A DNA stretch of 8,951 nt from assembly GCA_022013395.1 (NCBI GenBank), contig JAKLQL010000257.1:1-8951 (forward strand), written 5' to 3'. Origin of the DNA: Acetobacterium sp. (GTDB lineage: Bacteria; Bacillota; Clostridia; Eubacteriales; Eubacteriaceae). Below the pieces are notes generated by a model. It was not told the origin of the DNA and made no database searches. It saw only the letters and a list, made by a program, of their open reading frames with translations. Both the position numbers and the translations under genes were made by a program. Below are positions 1-6,100 of the stretch, one piece after another (position 1 is the first letter of the stretch; every line of letters begins with the position of its first letter).

Positions 1-1
1 A

Positions 2-424
2 ATTCCGTTAGTAATAAAAAATGAGAATCTGAGACAAGCAGTTGGATTTTTATTTAATTGGAAGATATCCTTGTTGGCTGTAACAATTATATCATCGATC
101 TTTATATACAGACCATTCTGTAAATTTATTTGTCCTTTAGGAGCTATGTATTCCGTGTTTAACAAATTTAGCTTTTATCAGATGAATGTGGACAAAATTA
201 AATGTAATGGCTGTAAAGAATGCGAAAGAAGCTGCAAAATGAATGTAGAAATCACTAAGAGCATTAATTCACTTGAATGTATTCGTTGTGGTGAATGCAA
301 AAAAGTCTGTAAGCAGGGTGCGATTAATTCTGGGTTTAGCTTGAGAACAAATAAGAAAGTATTCCATGTGAACATAGGAACGAGTTACCTATGTCATGAA
401 AACATAGGTAAAAAAGCGGAATAA
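2..424 (+). CDS. 4Fe-4S membrane protein, NapH/YccM-like, 5'-partial
   Basis: The reading frame is open to the left edge, so the N-terminus lies outside the window and the TTG at 71 is not the true start. The visible 140 residues hold one hydrophobic segment (about residues 20-37), followed by a CxxxCPLGA motif typical of the loop after a transmembrane helix in NapH/YccM-type proteins. Two ferredoxin-like CX2CX2CX3C clusters follow, which should each bind one [4Fe-4S] cluster on the cytoplasmic face. In both, the residue after the last Cys is Lys rather than the usual Pro. Such proteins pass electrons between membrane and soluble redox partners; the partner is not visible here. The last ~20 residues are encoded inside a repeat cluster (372-434) and look unlike a normal C-terminus, so the native end may have been replaced. 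The family call is secure; the specific role is unknown. Confidence 0.8.
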   Translation: MPLVIKNENLRQAVGFLFNWKISLLAVTIISSIFIYRPFCKFICPLGAMYSVFNKFSFYQMNVDKIKCNGCKECERSCKMNVEITKSINSLECIRCGECKKVCKQGAINSGFSLRTNKKVFHVNIGTSYLCHENIGKKAE

Positions 425-434
425 TTACCTAAGT
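372..434. repeat. Alternating inverted repeats of ACATAGGTAA
   Basis: Four related units alternate in orientation. They are ACATAGGAA at 372-380, TTACCTATGT at 385-394, ACATAGGTAA at 402-411 and TTACCTAAGT at 425-434. The middle two form a perfect 10-bp inverted repeat around a 7-nt spacer. The cluster overlaps the 3' end of the 4Fe-4S gene and lies just before the Fic remnant. Multiple terminal repeats of this kind occur at ends of some insertion sequences and at recombinase sites. I see no transposase here, so element identity is inference only. Confidence 0.6.
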
Positions 435-445
435 TTATTGCATAA

Positions 446-728
446 TGGATTTTATTTATCCTCAAAGGAATCGAAGAAACAGCGATTGAAACGCTGATAT
501 TAGTGAAAGAAATCAATAAACTGATGGAAAATACAGCAGAAGCGTTAAAGGAAAGACTGCCAAAAGTATATTCTAAAGAGTTGGTAAATTTGATCTTTTA
601 TGAATTTTACACCAAAATTACATATATTGAAGAAGGTCTAAAGATCTCAAGAAAGACGGCCGCAAAGTATTTATCTGAATAAAAGCCTGTTTGAGATTGT
701 CAAAAATTCCGAAAAAACATTCAAGTAA
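446..728 (+). pseudogene. Fic-family protein, C-terminal remnant, frameshifted
   Basis: An open frame begins right after a TAA at 443-445 and starts mid-protein (WILFILKGIEETA), with no start codon or ribosome binding site. It matches the C-terminal part of clostridial Fic-domain proteins: the helical region after the catalytic core, then a winged-helix segment with SRKTAAKYLSE. The catalytic HxFx(D/E)GNGR motif would lie upstream and is absent, so no AMPylation activity is expected. The frame stops at 680-682, but the expected continuation (LNKSLFEIVKNSEKTFK) appears in another frame from 675 and ends at 728, showing a frameshift near the end. Both the missing 5' part and the frameshift support a dead gene. 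The 5' break lies next to the repeat cluster, consistent with truncation by a mobile element or deletion. Assignment rests on recognised sequence pattern, not a search. Confidence 0.7.
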
Positions 729-755
729 AGCGGATAAAAAGATAAAGGTGCATAA

Positions 756-872
756 AAAAATATTAGTATTTACGGCACTAAGAGGTTATTGGTATTTCTC
801 GATAAATATCCCAAGGGAACACAGGATGAAAATTATTATGCGGAGATATGGATTCCAATAAAAAGAAAATAG
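756..872 (+). pseudogene. GyrI-like effector-binding domain, C-terminal remnant
   Basis: After a TAA at 753-755 a frame of 38 codons runs to TAG at 870-872. Its end reads KYPKGTQDENYYAEIWIPIKRK, which resembles the last strand of GyrI-like small-molecule-binding domains found at the C-terminus of AraC- and MerR-type regulators and in free-standing effector-binding proteins. No start codon with ribosome binding site and no DNA-binding domain are present, so this is probably another gene tail. Only about 20 residues carry the signal, so the call is tentative. Confidence 0.4.
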
Positions 873-911
873 CAAATAAGACCCTGCAACCATGATGGGA
901 GCAGGGTCTTA
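857..911 (-). terminator. Rho-independent terminator of the small minus-strand gene
   Basis: A perfect 11-bp stem (TAAGACCCTGC at 877-887 with GCAGGGTCTTA at 901-911) encloses a 13-nt loop. Read on the minus strand it is followed by a T-rich run (TTTGCTATTTTCTTTTT). It lies 40 bp beyond the stop codon of the gene at 952-1233. No comparable T-tract follows on the plus strand, so it acts mainly leftward. Confidence 0.75.
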
Positions 912-951
912 TGGCTTTATGCAGGGAAAACGAAATGTCACCTCGGCACAG

Positions 952-1233
952 TTAGGCTTTCTTTTTACCATCGTCGATAATTTCGATTTCCAAATAATCA
1001 AACCAAATGGATTCGATAAACTGGTCTTCACGAAAAGTTGTTTTGGAAATCTGATTAAGTTCCTTTGTATTTTTGTCAAACCACATTGGTTTTTCTAAAT
1101 CAAAGTCATGGCAGAAGGTCTCTAAAGCAGCTTGGATTTTATCATATATAGTCAAAGATTTGTTATCAATTTCGATAACTTTTTCTTCTGAAAATTTGTT
1201 GTTTTTCATGATTTTTCCCCAAATTCGAACCAT
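952..1233 (-). CDS. Small conserved-type hypothetical protein, 93 aa
   Basis: The product is an acidic, soluble-looking 93-residue protein with no signal peptide or membrane segment. It starts MVRIWGKIMKNNK and contains several aromatic-acidic stretches (EKPMWFDKNTKE, FIESIWFDYLEIEI). The pattern resembles small hypothetical proteins I associate with Clostridia, but I know no function. The ATG at 1233 is preceded by AGAGGT at 8-nt spacing. An in-frame ATG at 1209 also has a GGGGA upstream and is the alternative start. It has its own promoter (1312-1340) and terminator (877-911), so it is probably a monocistronic unit independent of the ABC operon upstream. The separate promoter and terminator make it likely to be a real expressed gene. 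Confidence 0.8.
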   Translation of the reverse strand: MVRIWGKIMKNNKFSEEKVIEIDNKSLTIYDKIQAALETFCHDFDLEKPMWFDKNTKELNQISKTTFREDQFIESIWFDYLEIEIIDDGKKKA

Positions 1234-1311
1234 TTTTTTTACCTCTCAATCATCAATTTGCTATTACATCCAGATAAGATTTTTGAATATCTGTAAAATG
1301 GACATATGTTG

Positions 1312-1340
1312 AGTATAAGGGGTGGCGAGGGAAATGTAAA
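1312..1340 (-). promoter_or_regulatory. Sigma-A-type promoter for the 93-aa gene
   Basis: On the minus strand TTTACA (1340-1335) and TATACT (1317-1312) are separated by exactly 17 bp. Each is one or two bases off the sigma-A consensus. Transcription would start near 1305, giving a leader of about 70 nt before the ATG at 1233. Confidence 0.65.
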
Positions 1341-1416
1341 GAAAATTGGATTTTTCGTTTTTGTAATAGGATATATTGTTTGTCAGGAAAACGGAATTAT
1401 CTCGCAAAATACTGGT

Positions 1417-1438
1417 ACCATCAGGTATGTCCGATGGT
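1417..1438 (-). terminator. Possible terminator of the ABC operon
   Basis: Directly after the permease stop codon, ACCATC and GATGGT pair (1417-1422 with 1433-1438). Two further G-C pairs can form inside with one bulged base. On the minus strand the stem is followed by ACCAGTATTTTGC, a short and weak T-run. It is plausible but not a strong rho-independent terminator. Confidence 0.35.
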
Positions 1439-3436
1439 TTAGCTCCCGCTTTCCGACCGGATTGTTTCAATGATATTCTGCTTTTGCAGTCGATGGGCGG
1501 CATAGCGGGTAGTGCTCCAGGTGATTAGAAATACGGCCAACACGCACAGCACGATGGCAAGCCACGGTAACGCATACGGAATCGGAAACATCGATCGAAT
1601 CGGTAAATTTATAAAAATGCTCACGATAATGCCAACGGGCAGGCCGTACATGAGCGCTTTCAGCGAACATAAAACGCTCTCGAGGTTCAGCATCTGCTTC
1701 AATCCTGCCGCGGTCATGCCCACACTCTGTAAAACGGCAAATTCACGGGAGCGCATCCGTACATTGGTGGACATTGTACTGATCACATTGGTAAATCCGA
1801 TTAGCATGAGAAGCACGACAAAGCTATACATAAAGATCGAGGCCAGCACAATGGCAATGTTCATCACCTTCATGTAGTCGTCCACTTGATAGACCCGGGT
1901 ATTAAACCCGGACTCCATATAGGAGGAGTCCGTATTTTCGGGGAATGCCTGTGCCATCACGTCGTTTGCGTACGTGATAAAACCCGCCACATCGGAGGGG
2001 GCAGAATACCAGGAGTAGCCACGAACTTCGGCCTGCGGCACAATCAAACGAACCGGATTCGTATTGGGGTAAAAAAGCTCCTTTGGCATGTCGGCCTGGG
2101 TCAAGATGCCCTGTATCGACATTTCATAGCTACTTCCGTCCGCTTTCACAAGCGTAATGGCTTTCATTTTGGGCGAAAACGGCACCAGGTCAACCTTTGT
2201 TCCGTTGTCGTTATAGCTGTAGTGGTTGAGCAAAATGGTGGAGCCGAAAGCGACACCGGCCTTTTCGCAAAGCGCGGCATAATGGGTATCATCCAAAACG
2301 ATCATCTCCACAGGAAGTTCCGGTTTGTTCTGCTGGTCAGAAGCCGCTACTGCGCTCTGCATCGGGATGGAAATAAGTTCTTCAGGCAAAATGGTTTCAT
2401 AGGTTTCAAGATCGTTACCCATGCCGAAGATCTTTGTGTGGTCAAATTCTTCCAGCTTTTGGGCAATGGCGTTCCCCTGTTCACTGCTGATGGGATGGAG
2501 ATAAACGGTTTCCTTCTTACCGGTCGCTGCGTTCATATGTCTGTCGAGAGCAGAGGTGTACTCTGTCAAAACGGTTTGATCAATATCGAGATGGAGATAG
2601 GCTTGGATGGTGTTTGCCTGACCGCTTAGTTCCCCGAGGCTGACAAACAATATGACGCCGGCAGCCAGCGCAATCACGGTCGAACGGAAATTTCGGCGGT
2701 TGCGCTTGATGTTTTTGGCGGCCAGCGTTCCCTCAATGCCAAAAAGCCGTTCGACCAAAGGACTGGTGCGCACCTGTTTGCGGTCAATTTTTACTTCTCC
2801 AGTGCCGCGGATACAATCTATGGCGGAAGCTTTCGCCGCCTTATGCGCCGGAAGCCATGCGGAAAGCAGCACTGTCAAAAAGCAAACCGCCGCCGCTAGC
2901 AGCAGGGCTTTCCAGGATACAACAAACGAAAGCGACAGCGTAATCTCGTTCATCATGATGTGAACCAAACTGTTCAGATCATCCAGGAAATGATTTGCGA
3001 CACCAATTCCAACAAAGGTCAAGAGCAACCCCGTTAGAATGCCCAGCGGAATGCCGATTGCCGAAAGCAGAATACTTTCGTACATAACGGTGTCGGTAAT
3101 TTGTTTTTTGGTGGCACCGACGCATTTCAAAACGCCAAACTGCGTCACACGCTCAGCGGCGCTGACACGGAAAACGTTGGAGATAACGATGATCGCCATG
3201 GAAAGGATGATGATACCAAAAAGAATTGCCGGAACAAGCAGCAGCGCCACATAGCTGTTGCCGTATTCGCCATAATTCTCGCCTAAAAAGCTAACCAGCA
3301 TGGCATTGCCACTGGCCACAAAACTGCATACAGCGGTAATCAGCGCCGTGGCAAGGGTGATGGCGATCAAGGCACCAATGGTGCGGGAACGATTGATTTT
3401 CAGCTGGCTGTATGCCAGCTTTGCCGTGATCCTCAT
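1439..3436 (-). CDS. ABC transporter permease with two FtsX domains
   Basis: This 665-residue membrane protein has about eight transmembrane segments (near residues 18-40, 63-88, 118-145, 174-195, 252-270, 524-553, 585-612 and 622-642). A large extracytoplasmic domain lies between the fifth and sixth (about 275-520). Each half carries the FtsX-type cytoplasmic signature: RVTQFGVLKCVGATKKQI at 96-113 and REFAVLQSVGMT at 564-575. This is the layout of type VII (MacB-like) ABC permeases, which couple cytoplasmic ATP hydrolysis to movement of an outside domain. Typical roles are peptide or antibiotic export, antimicrobial-peptide resistance and lipoprotein handling. BceB-type permeases are similar in length but have ten segments, so this is a related, different architecture. 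Its ATG overlaps the ATPase stop codon (ATGA), implying translational coupling. The substrate cannot be read from sequence. Confidence 0.92.
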   Translation of the reverse strand: MRITAKLAYSQLKINRSRTIGALIAITLATALITAVCSFVASGNAMLVSFLGENYGEYGNSYVALLLVPAILFGIIILSMAIIVISNVFRVSAAERVTQFGVLKCVGATKKQITDTVMYESILLSAIGIPLGILTGLLLTFVGIGVANHFLDDLNSLVHIMMNEITLSLSFVVSWKALLLAAAVCFLTVLLSAWLPAHKAAKASAIDCIRGTGEVKIDRKQVRTSPLVERLFGIEGTLAAKNIKRNRRNFRSTVIALAAGVILFVSLGELSGQANTIQAYLHLDIDQTVLTEYTSALDRHMNAATGKKETVYLHPISSEQGNAIAQKLEEFDHTKIFGMGNDLETYETILPEELISIPMQSAVAASDQQNKPELPVEMIVLDDTHYAALCEKAGVAFGSTILLNHYSYNDNGTKVDLVPFSPKMKAITLVKADGSSYEMSIQGILTQADMPKELFYPNTNPVRLIVPQAEVRGYSWYSAPSDVAGFITYANDVMAQAFPENTDSSYMESGFNTRVYQVDDYMKVMNIAIVLASIFMYSFVVLLMLIGFTNVISTMSTNVRMRSREFAVLQSVGMTAAGLKQMLNLESVLCSLKALMYGLPVGIIVSIFINLPIRSMFPIPYALPWLAIVLCVLAVFLITWSTTRYAAHRLQKQNIIETIRSESGS

Positions 3437-4116
3437 GCCTTCATCACCTCGTCCGAAAGAATTTGACCGTCACCGAGGGTGATGATTCGGTCTGCCTGCA
3501 AGGCTATTTTTTCATCATGGGTAATGACCAGCAGCGTCTGATTGCTGCGCTTGTTCGCAAGCTTCAAAAGGTCGATAATCTCGCGGCTTGCTTTGCTGTC
3601 CAGATTGCCTGTAGGCTCATCGGCAAGAATAAAAGCCGGGTCGTTAATCAGGGCTCTGCCCACCGACACCCGCTGCTGCTGGCCGCCGGATAATTCGCTG
3701 GGCAGATGCGTTGCGCGCTCCGAAAGGCCAATCGTTTCGAGAATCGAAGAAAGCTTATCCGGATCCGGCTTGCGGTGATCCAGCAGACGCGGTAGCATAA
3801 TGTTTTCCGCTGTCGTCAGGGTGGGAATCAGGTTGTAGAACTGATAGATCATCCCAATGTTTCGGCGGCGAAAGATCGCGAGTTCGCTCTCATTCAGGTT
3901 GTAGATTTCGTTGCCGTCGATTTTCACGCTTCCAGAGGTGGGCTGGTCAATTCCGCCGATCAAATTCATGAGCGTGGATTTGCCCGAACCGGATGCACCT
4001 ATGATTGCAACAAACTCCCCCTTGTCCATGCTGAAACTCACATGATCCAAAGCTGTCACGCTGGTGTCGCCCTTGCCGTATGTTTTTGTAAGGCTGTTGA
4101 TCTCTAATATTGCCAT
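3433..4116 (-). CDS. ABC transporter ATPase, LolD/MacB type
   Basis: This 227-residue nucleotide-binding subunit has every motif needed for ATP hydrolysis. They are Walker [10 protein letters not shown] (40-48), Q-loop Gln92, signature LSGGQ (142-146), Walker B FILADEP with catalytic Glu167, D-loop NLD (171-173) and switch His200. The [17 protein letters not shown] opening and DEPTGNLDS are typical of the LolD/MacB/FtsE-like group that works with FtsX-type permeases. The ATG at 4116 has a strong AGGAGG at 8-nt spacing. It is the first gene of the transporter pair and overlaps the permease start by ATGA. A -10 box and tandem repeats lie immediately upstream, so the pair is probably transcribed from its own regulated promoter as well as, possibly, by read-through from the regulator and kinase genes. 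Confidence 0.95.
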   Translation of the reverse strand: MAILEINSLTKTYGKGDTSVTALDHVSFSMDKGEFVAIIGASGSGKSTLMNLIGGIDQPTSGSVKIDGNEIYNLNESELAIFRRRNIGMIYQFYNLIPTLTTAENIMLPRLLDHRKPDPDKLSSILETIGLSERATHLPSELSGGQQQRVSVGRALINDPAFILADEPTGNLDSKASREIIDLLKLANKRSNQTLLVITHDEKIALQADRIITLGDGQILSDEVMKA

Positions 4117-4147
4117 TTTTTTGTCCTCCTGTAATTTTCATATCCAC

Positions 4148-4180
4148 ATTGTAGCAGACAAAAGTGACTGCAGCGTGACT
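4148..4180 (-). promoter_or_regulatory. Putative response-regulator-dependent promoter of the ABC genes
   Basis: On the minus strand a TACAAT -10 box (4153-4148) lies about 30 bp before the ATPase start. No TTGACA-like -35 exists. In its place are two direct copies of GTGACT on the plus strand (4164-4169 and 4175-4180) at an 11-bp period. Tandem half-sites about one helical turn apart, overlapping the -35 position, are the usual arrangement for activation by OmpR/PhoB-type regulators, and such a regulator is encoded in this block. The specific pairing is inference. Confidence 0.55.
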
Positions 4181-4184
4181 TCGG

Positions 4185-4200
4185 GACATTTTAAAATGAC
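4185..4200. repeat. Near-perfect palindrome upstream of the ABC promoter
   Basis: GACATTTTAAAATGAC is a 16-bp dyad with one mismatched pair. The inner 12 bases (4187-4198) are perfectly symmetric. It lies just upstream of the tandem GTGACT repeats and 7 bp beyond the kinase stop codon. It could be an AT-rich upstream promoter element or a protein site. It is too AT-rich and short-looped to be a good terminator for the kinase gene. Confidence 0.4.
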
Positions 4201-4207
4201 AATCTAT

Positions 4208-5032
4208 TCACTTAAAAAATTTTATGGTGAAGGTGGCACCGGTTTCCTTGCCGCCGCCGTCAATTTCGATATCTCCGTTTTGGCCGCGCACTATGGAAAG
4301 CGCAAGCGGCAGCCCGATGCCATATCCGTTTTCGTTTTGGGAATATTCAAACCGCTTAAAAAGGTCGGGATACTTTTGTTTCGAGATTCCTTTGCCACAG
4401 TCCGTCACGGAAATCCAGCGGTAAATGGGATTGATACCACTGTTCACGGTGATCTTACTGTTCACCGGCGAATACTCCGAGGCGTTTTTCAGCAGGTTTG
4501 TCAGGGCTTCCGCTGTCCAGCGGCGATCGCAAAACAGCGCGGTATCATTGGCCAGTTCGACTGTTTGATTTTTCACATCGAGCAAGACTTCCAATGGCTG
4601 CTGGGCTTTCTTTAACAGGTCGCCTGCCGAAATTTCCGCCATCGAAAATTCGACTGCGCCGGAATCTAGCCGCGCCATTTTCAGTAGTGTTGCAACAAGC
4701 CATTCCATGCGGGTGAGGCTAATTTTGATATTGGCGATGAATTCCTCCTGCTTATCGGCAGGTGCATTTTCCAGTAAATCTACCATAATCAGCATCGAGG
4801 TAAGGGGTGTTTTCAGCTGGTGCGAAATATCGGCAAGATAGTCCGCCAGTAAATCCCGATCACGCTGTGCTGTGTTCCGCTGTTCGTTGTTGATGCGCAC
4901 AAGGGTATTGATGTCGTTTTTCAAGATGCTCCATAGGCCCTCTCGATTGTCTCGAAAATCGACTTCTTTTCCATCGATGGCTTTGCGAATATCGTCCGAT
5001 AATGCTATGATTTCCTGCTTTTTAATCAGCAC
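4208..5032 (-). CDS. Sensor histidine kinase without membrane segments
   Basis: This is a HisKA/HATPase_c kinase that should autophosphorylate and pass phosphate to the adjacent regulator. Numbered from the GTG start, the H-box is DISHQLKTPL with His71, the N-box is LTNLLKNASEYS (Asn183), the G1 box is DCGKGI (211-216), the F-box is LFKRF and the G2 box is GYGIGL (236-241). I chose the GTG at 5032 because AGGGGGG lies 9 nt upstream. The longer TTG start at 5041 has no usable spacing. The protein is about 274 residues, and its N-terminus is a charged helix leading into the H-box, with no transmembrane helix or sensor domain. Most kinases of this type have one or two membrane spans, so sensing is likely indirect, perhaps via the permease. 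It overlaps the regulator gene by 11 bp. Confidence 0.92.
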   Translation of the reverse strand: MLIKKQEIIALSDDIRKAIDGKEVDFRDNREGLWSILKNDINTLVRINNEQRNTAQRDRDLLADYLADISHQLKTPLTSMLIMVDLLENAPADKQEEFIANIKISLTRMEWLVATLLKMARLDSGAVEFSMAEISAGDLLKKAQQPLEVLLDVKNQTVELANDTALFCDRRWTAEALTNLLKNASEYSPVNSKITVNSGINPIYRWISVTDCGKGISKQKYPDLFKRFEYSQNENGYGIGLPLALSIVRGQNGDIEIDGGGKETGATFTIKFFK

Positions 5033-5690
5033 GATACCCAACCCCCCTGACTGTTTCGATGGAAACGGCGTCTCCCAGCTTTTGGCGCAGCCGCTTAATA
5101 TAGACCGTCAGCGTGTTGTCCTCGACGAAATTACCGCCGTTGTCCCAGATGCTTTCCAAAATTTGCGTCCGGGTAAGAAGCTGCGACTTATTGGCCGCAA
5201 AGGTTAAAAGCAAGCGATATTCCAGCGCAGTCAACTCGACCGGCGCCGTTCCGATAAACACTTTTCCAGCCGCGGTGTCAATGTTTGCTTTTCCAAGGGT
5301 CACTAATTGCGATTGATTTGCCCCGGAGCCGCTATTGAGGGTTCGTTTCACCCGGGCCAGTAGCTCACGCAACCGGAACGGTTTTGTGATATAATCCGCA
5401 GCTCCGTTTTCAAAGGCCTGCACAATTTTGTTTTCGTCGTCTACAATGGTCAAAAAAATAATTGCCGTATTGGTATTTTTTAGCTTTTGACTAATCTCGA
5501 AGCCTGTCCCATCCGGCAATTGCAGATCCAGTATCGCTAAATCAAATCGCTCTGTTTCAATCGCGCGGCAGGCGGTATAGACATCCTTACAGTGGAACGG
5601 CGCATACTGCTCCTGTTCCAAAGCATAAACCAGCCCCGATGCAATCATCAGATCATCTTCCGCCAATAAAATTCGTTGTATCGGAATCAC
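5022..5690 (-). CDS. OmpR/PhoB-family response regulator
   Basis: The protein is 222 residues, the normal length for this family. An N-terminal receiver domain carries the acidic pocket Glu11-Asp12-Asp13, phospho-acceptor Asp55 (LAILDLQLPDG), Thr81 and Lys103 (ITKPF). The C-terminal winged-helix domain (about 128-222) ends with the typical recognition helix and wing (DNTLTVYIKRLRQKL, IETVRGVGYRAD). It should bind tandem DNA repeats when phosphorylated by the overlapping kinase gene. The likely start is GTG at 5690, with AAAGG about 11 nt upstream; the ATG just before it is out of frame. It is the first gene of the four-gene block, and the GTGACT repeats before the ABC genes are its most obvious candidate target. 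Confidence 0.95.
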   Translation of the reverse strand: MIPIQRILLAEDDLMIASGLVYALEQEQYAPFHCKDVYTACRAIETERFDLAILDLQLPDGTGFEISQKLKNTNTAIIFLTIVDDENKIVQAFENGAADYITKPFRLRELLARVKRTLNSGSGANQSQLVTLGKANIDTAAGKVFIGTAPVELTALEYRLLLTFAANKSQLLTRTQILESIWDNGGNFVEDNTLTVYIKRLRQKLGDAVSIETVRGVGYRAD

Positions 5691-5715
5691 ATTTTTTCTG
5701 CCTTTCTGCTTGTTA

Positions 5716-5738
5716 CCTCATACCTCTTGGAGATGAGG
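5716..5738 (-). promoter_or_regulatory. Leader hairpin upstream of the response regulator
   Basis: In the predicted 5' leader, CCTCAT (5716-5721) pairs with ATGAGG (5733-5738), and CTC (5724-5726) pairs with GAG (5730-5732) around a 3-nt loop, leaving a 2-nt bulge. This 9-bp bulged stem lies about 25 nt before the GTG start. It has no T-tract and is not a terminator. A regulatory role is only a possibility. Confidence 0.35.
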
Positions 5739-5750
5739 ACACGCTGAAAA

Positions 5751-5782
5751 ATTATACTATAGTAATGAAAGTATATCATACT
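5751..5782 (-). promoter_or_regulatory. Possible promoter region of the regulator-kinase genes
   Basis: The minus strand has a consensus TATAAT at 5756-5751 without a recognisable -35. Further upstream, TATGAT follows TTGTGC at 18-bp spacing. Two dyads overlap the region: TACTATAGTA (5755-5764) and AGTAT-atc-ATACT (5770-5782). These may be operator sites. Which -10 is used cannot be decided from sequence. Confidence 0.4.
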
Positions 5783-5984
5783 CGATAATGACGATATAGC
5801 ACAATCTTTAAGCGGACTTTCTCTTTTGATGAAGCCAAACACACCGCAAAAATTTCGAATAGAACCGCTGTTATGAGTATGACAGGCTTATTTCTTGACG
5901 GTGTTTATGGTTGTAATTGGCTGTTTAATGCTGCAATGCCTGTAGGCTGTTTCTATGTCATGGGTACGACATGAGACATTTCGT
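5783..5984. other. Intergenic region with a small orphan open frame
   Basis: This ~200-bp stretch separates the divergent regulator and selO promoters. On the plus strand a frame is open from 5792 to the TGA at 5972-5974. From its first ATG (5873) it would encode 33 residues, including GLFLDGVYGCNWLFNAAMPVGCFYVMG, which looks hydrophobic and protein-like. There is no ribosome binding site before that ATG, and the frame upstream lacks a start codon. It may be a fragment of a lost membrane-protein gene or chance. I recognise no family, and there is no other clear gene or RNA. Confidence 0.25.
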
Positions 5985-6013
5985 TTGTCAGGCCATCACA
6001 AATGTGGTAGACT
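5985..6013 (+). promoter_or_regulatory. Sigma-A-type promoter for selO
   Basis: TTGTCA (5985-5990) and TAGACT (6008-6013) are separated by exactly 17 bp. Transcription would start near 6020, leaving a leader of about 80 nt before the selO start. Confidence 0.65.
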
Positions 6014-6052
6014 GAAAAAAAACAACACAAGACGAAATCAGAATTAGCATGA

Positions 6053-6085
6053 CGTTTCAGGTCGCTTGTGACCTTGAGTGAAACG
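6053..6085 (+). promoter_or_regulatory. selO leader hairpin next to the ribosome binding site
   Basis: CGTTTCA (6053-6059) pairs with TGAAACG (6079-6085). Directly inside, GGTC (6060-6063) pairs with GACC (6070-6073) around a 6-nt loop. Eleven paired bases result, with one 5-nt bulge on the 3' arm. The stem ends right at the AAAGGA ribosome binding site (6086-6091). It could affect translation start or mRNA stability, or be a protein-binding dyad. No ligand-binding RNA family is recognised. Confidence 0.45.
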
Positions 6086-6100
6086 AAAGGAATGGTGATA

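Noticed and set aside
372..434. CRISPR array
   Set aside because: The units are only about 10 bp, alternate in orientation and lack uniform spacers; no cas gene is present.
892..1098. Plus-strand open frame overlapping the 93-aa gene
   Set aside because: It begins inside the terminator hairpin and is antisense to a gene with its own promoter, ribosome binding site and terminator.
1886..2629. Long plus-strand open frame of 247 codons
   Set aside because: It lies wholly inside the permease gene on the opposite strand, has no ribosome binding site and no domain-like features, and appears only because the permease is relatively GC-rich.
4064..4615. Plus-strand open frame of 183 codons
   Set aside because: It is antisense to the kinase and ATPase genes and crosses their intergenic promoter. 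The opposite strand carries complete catalytic motifs.
5951..5974. ATGTC/GACAT dyad upstream of the selO promoter
   Set aside because: Only five paired bases with an 8-nt spacer, which is within chance expectation.
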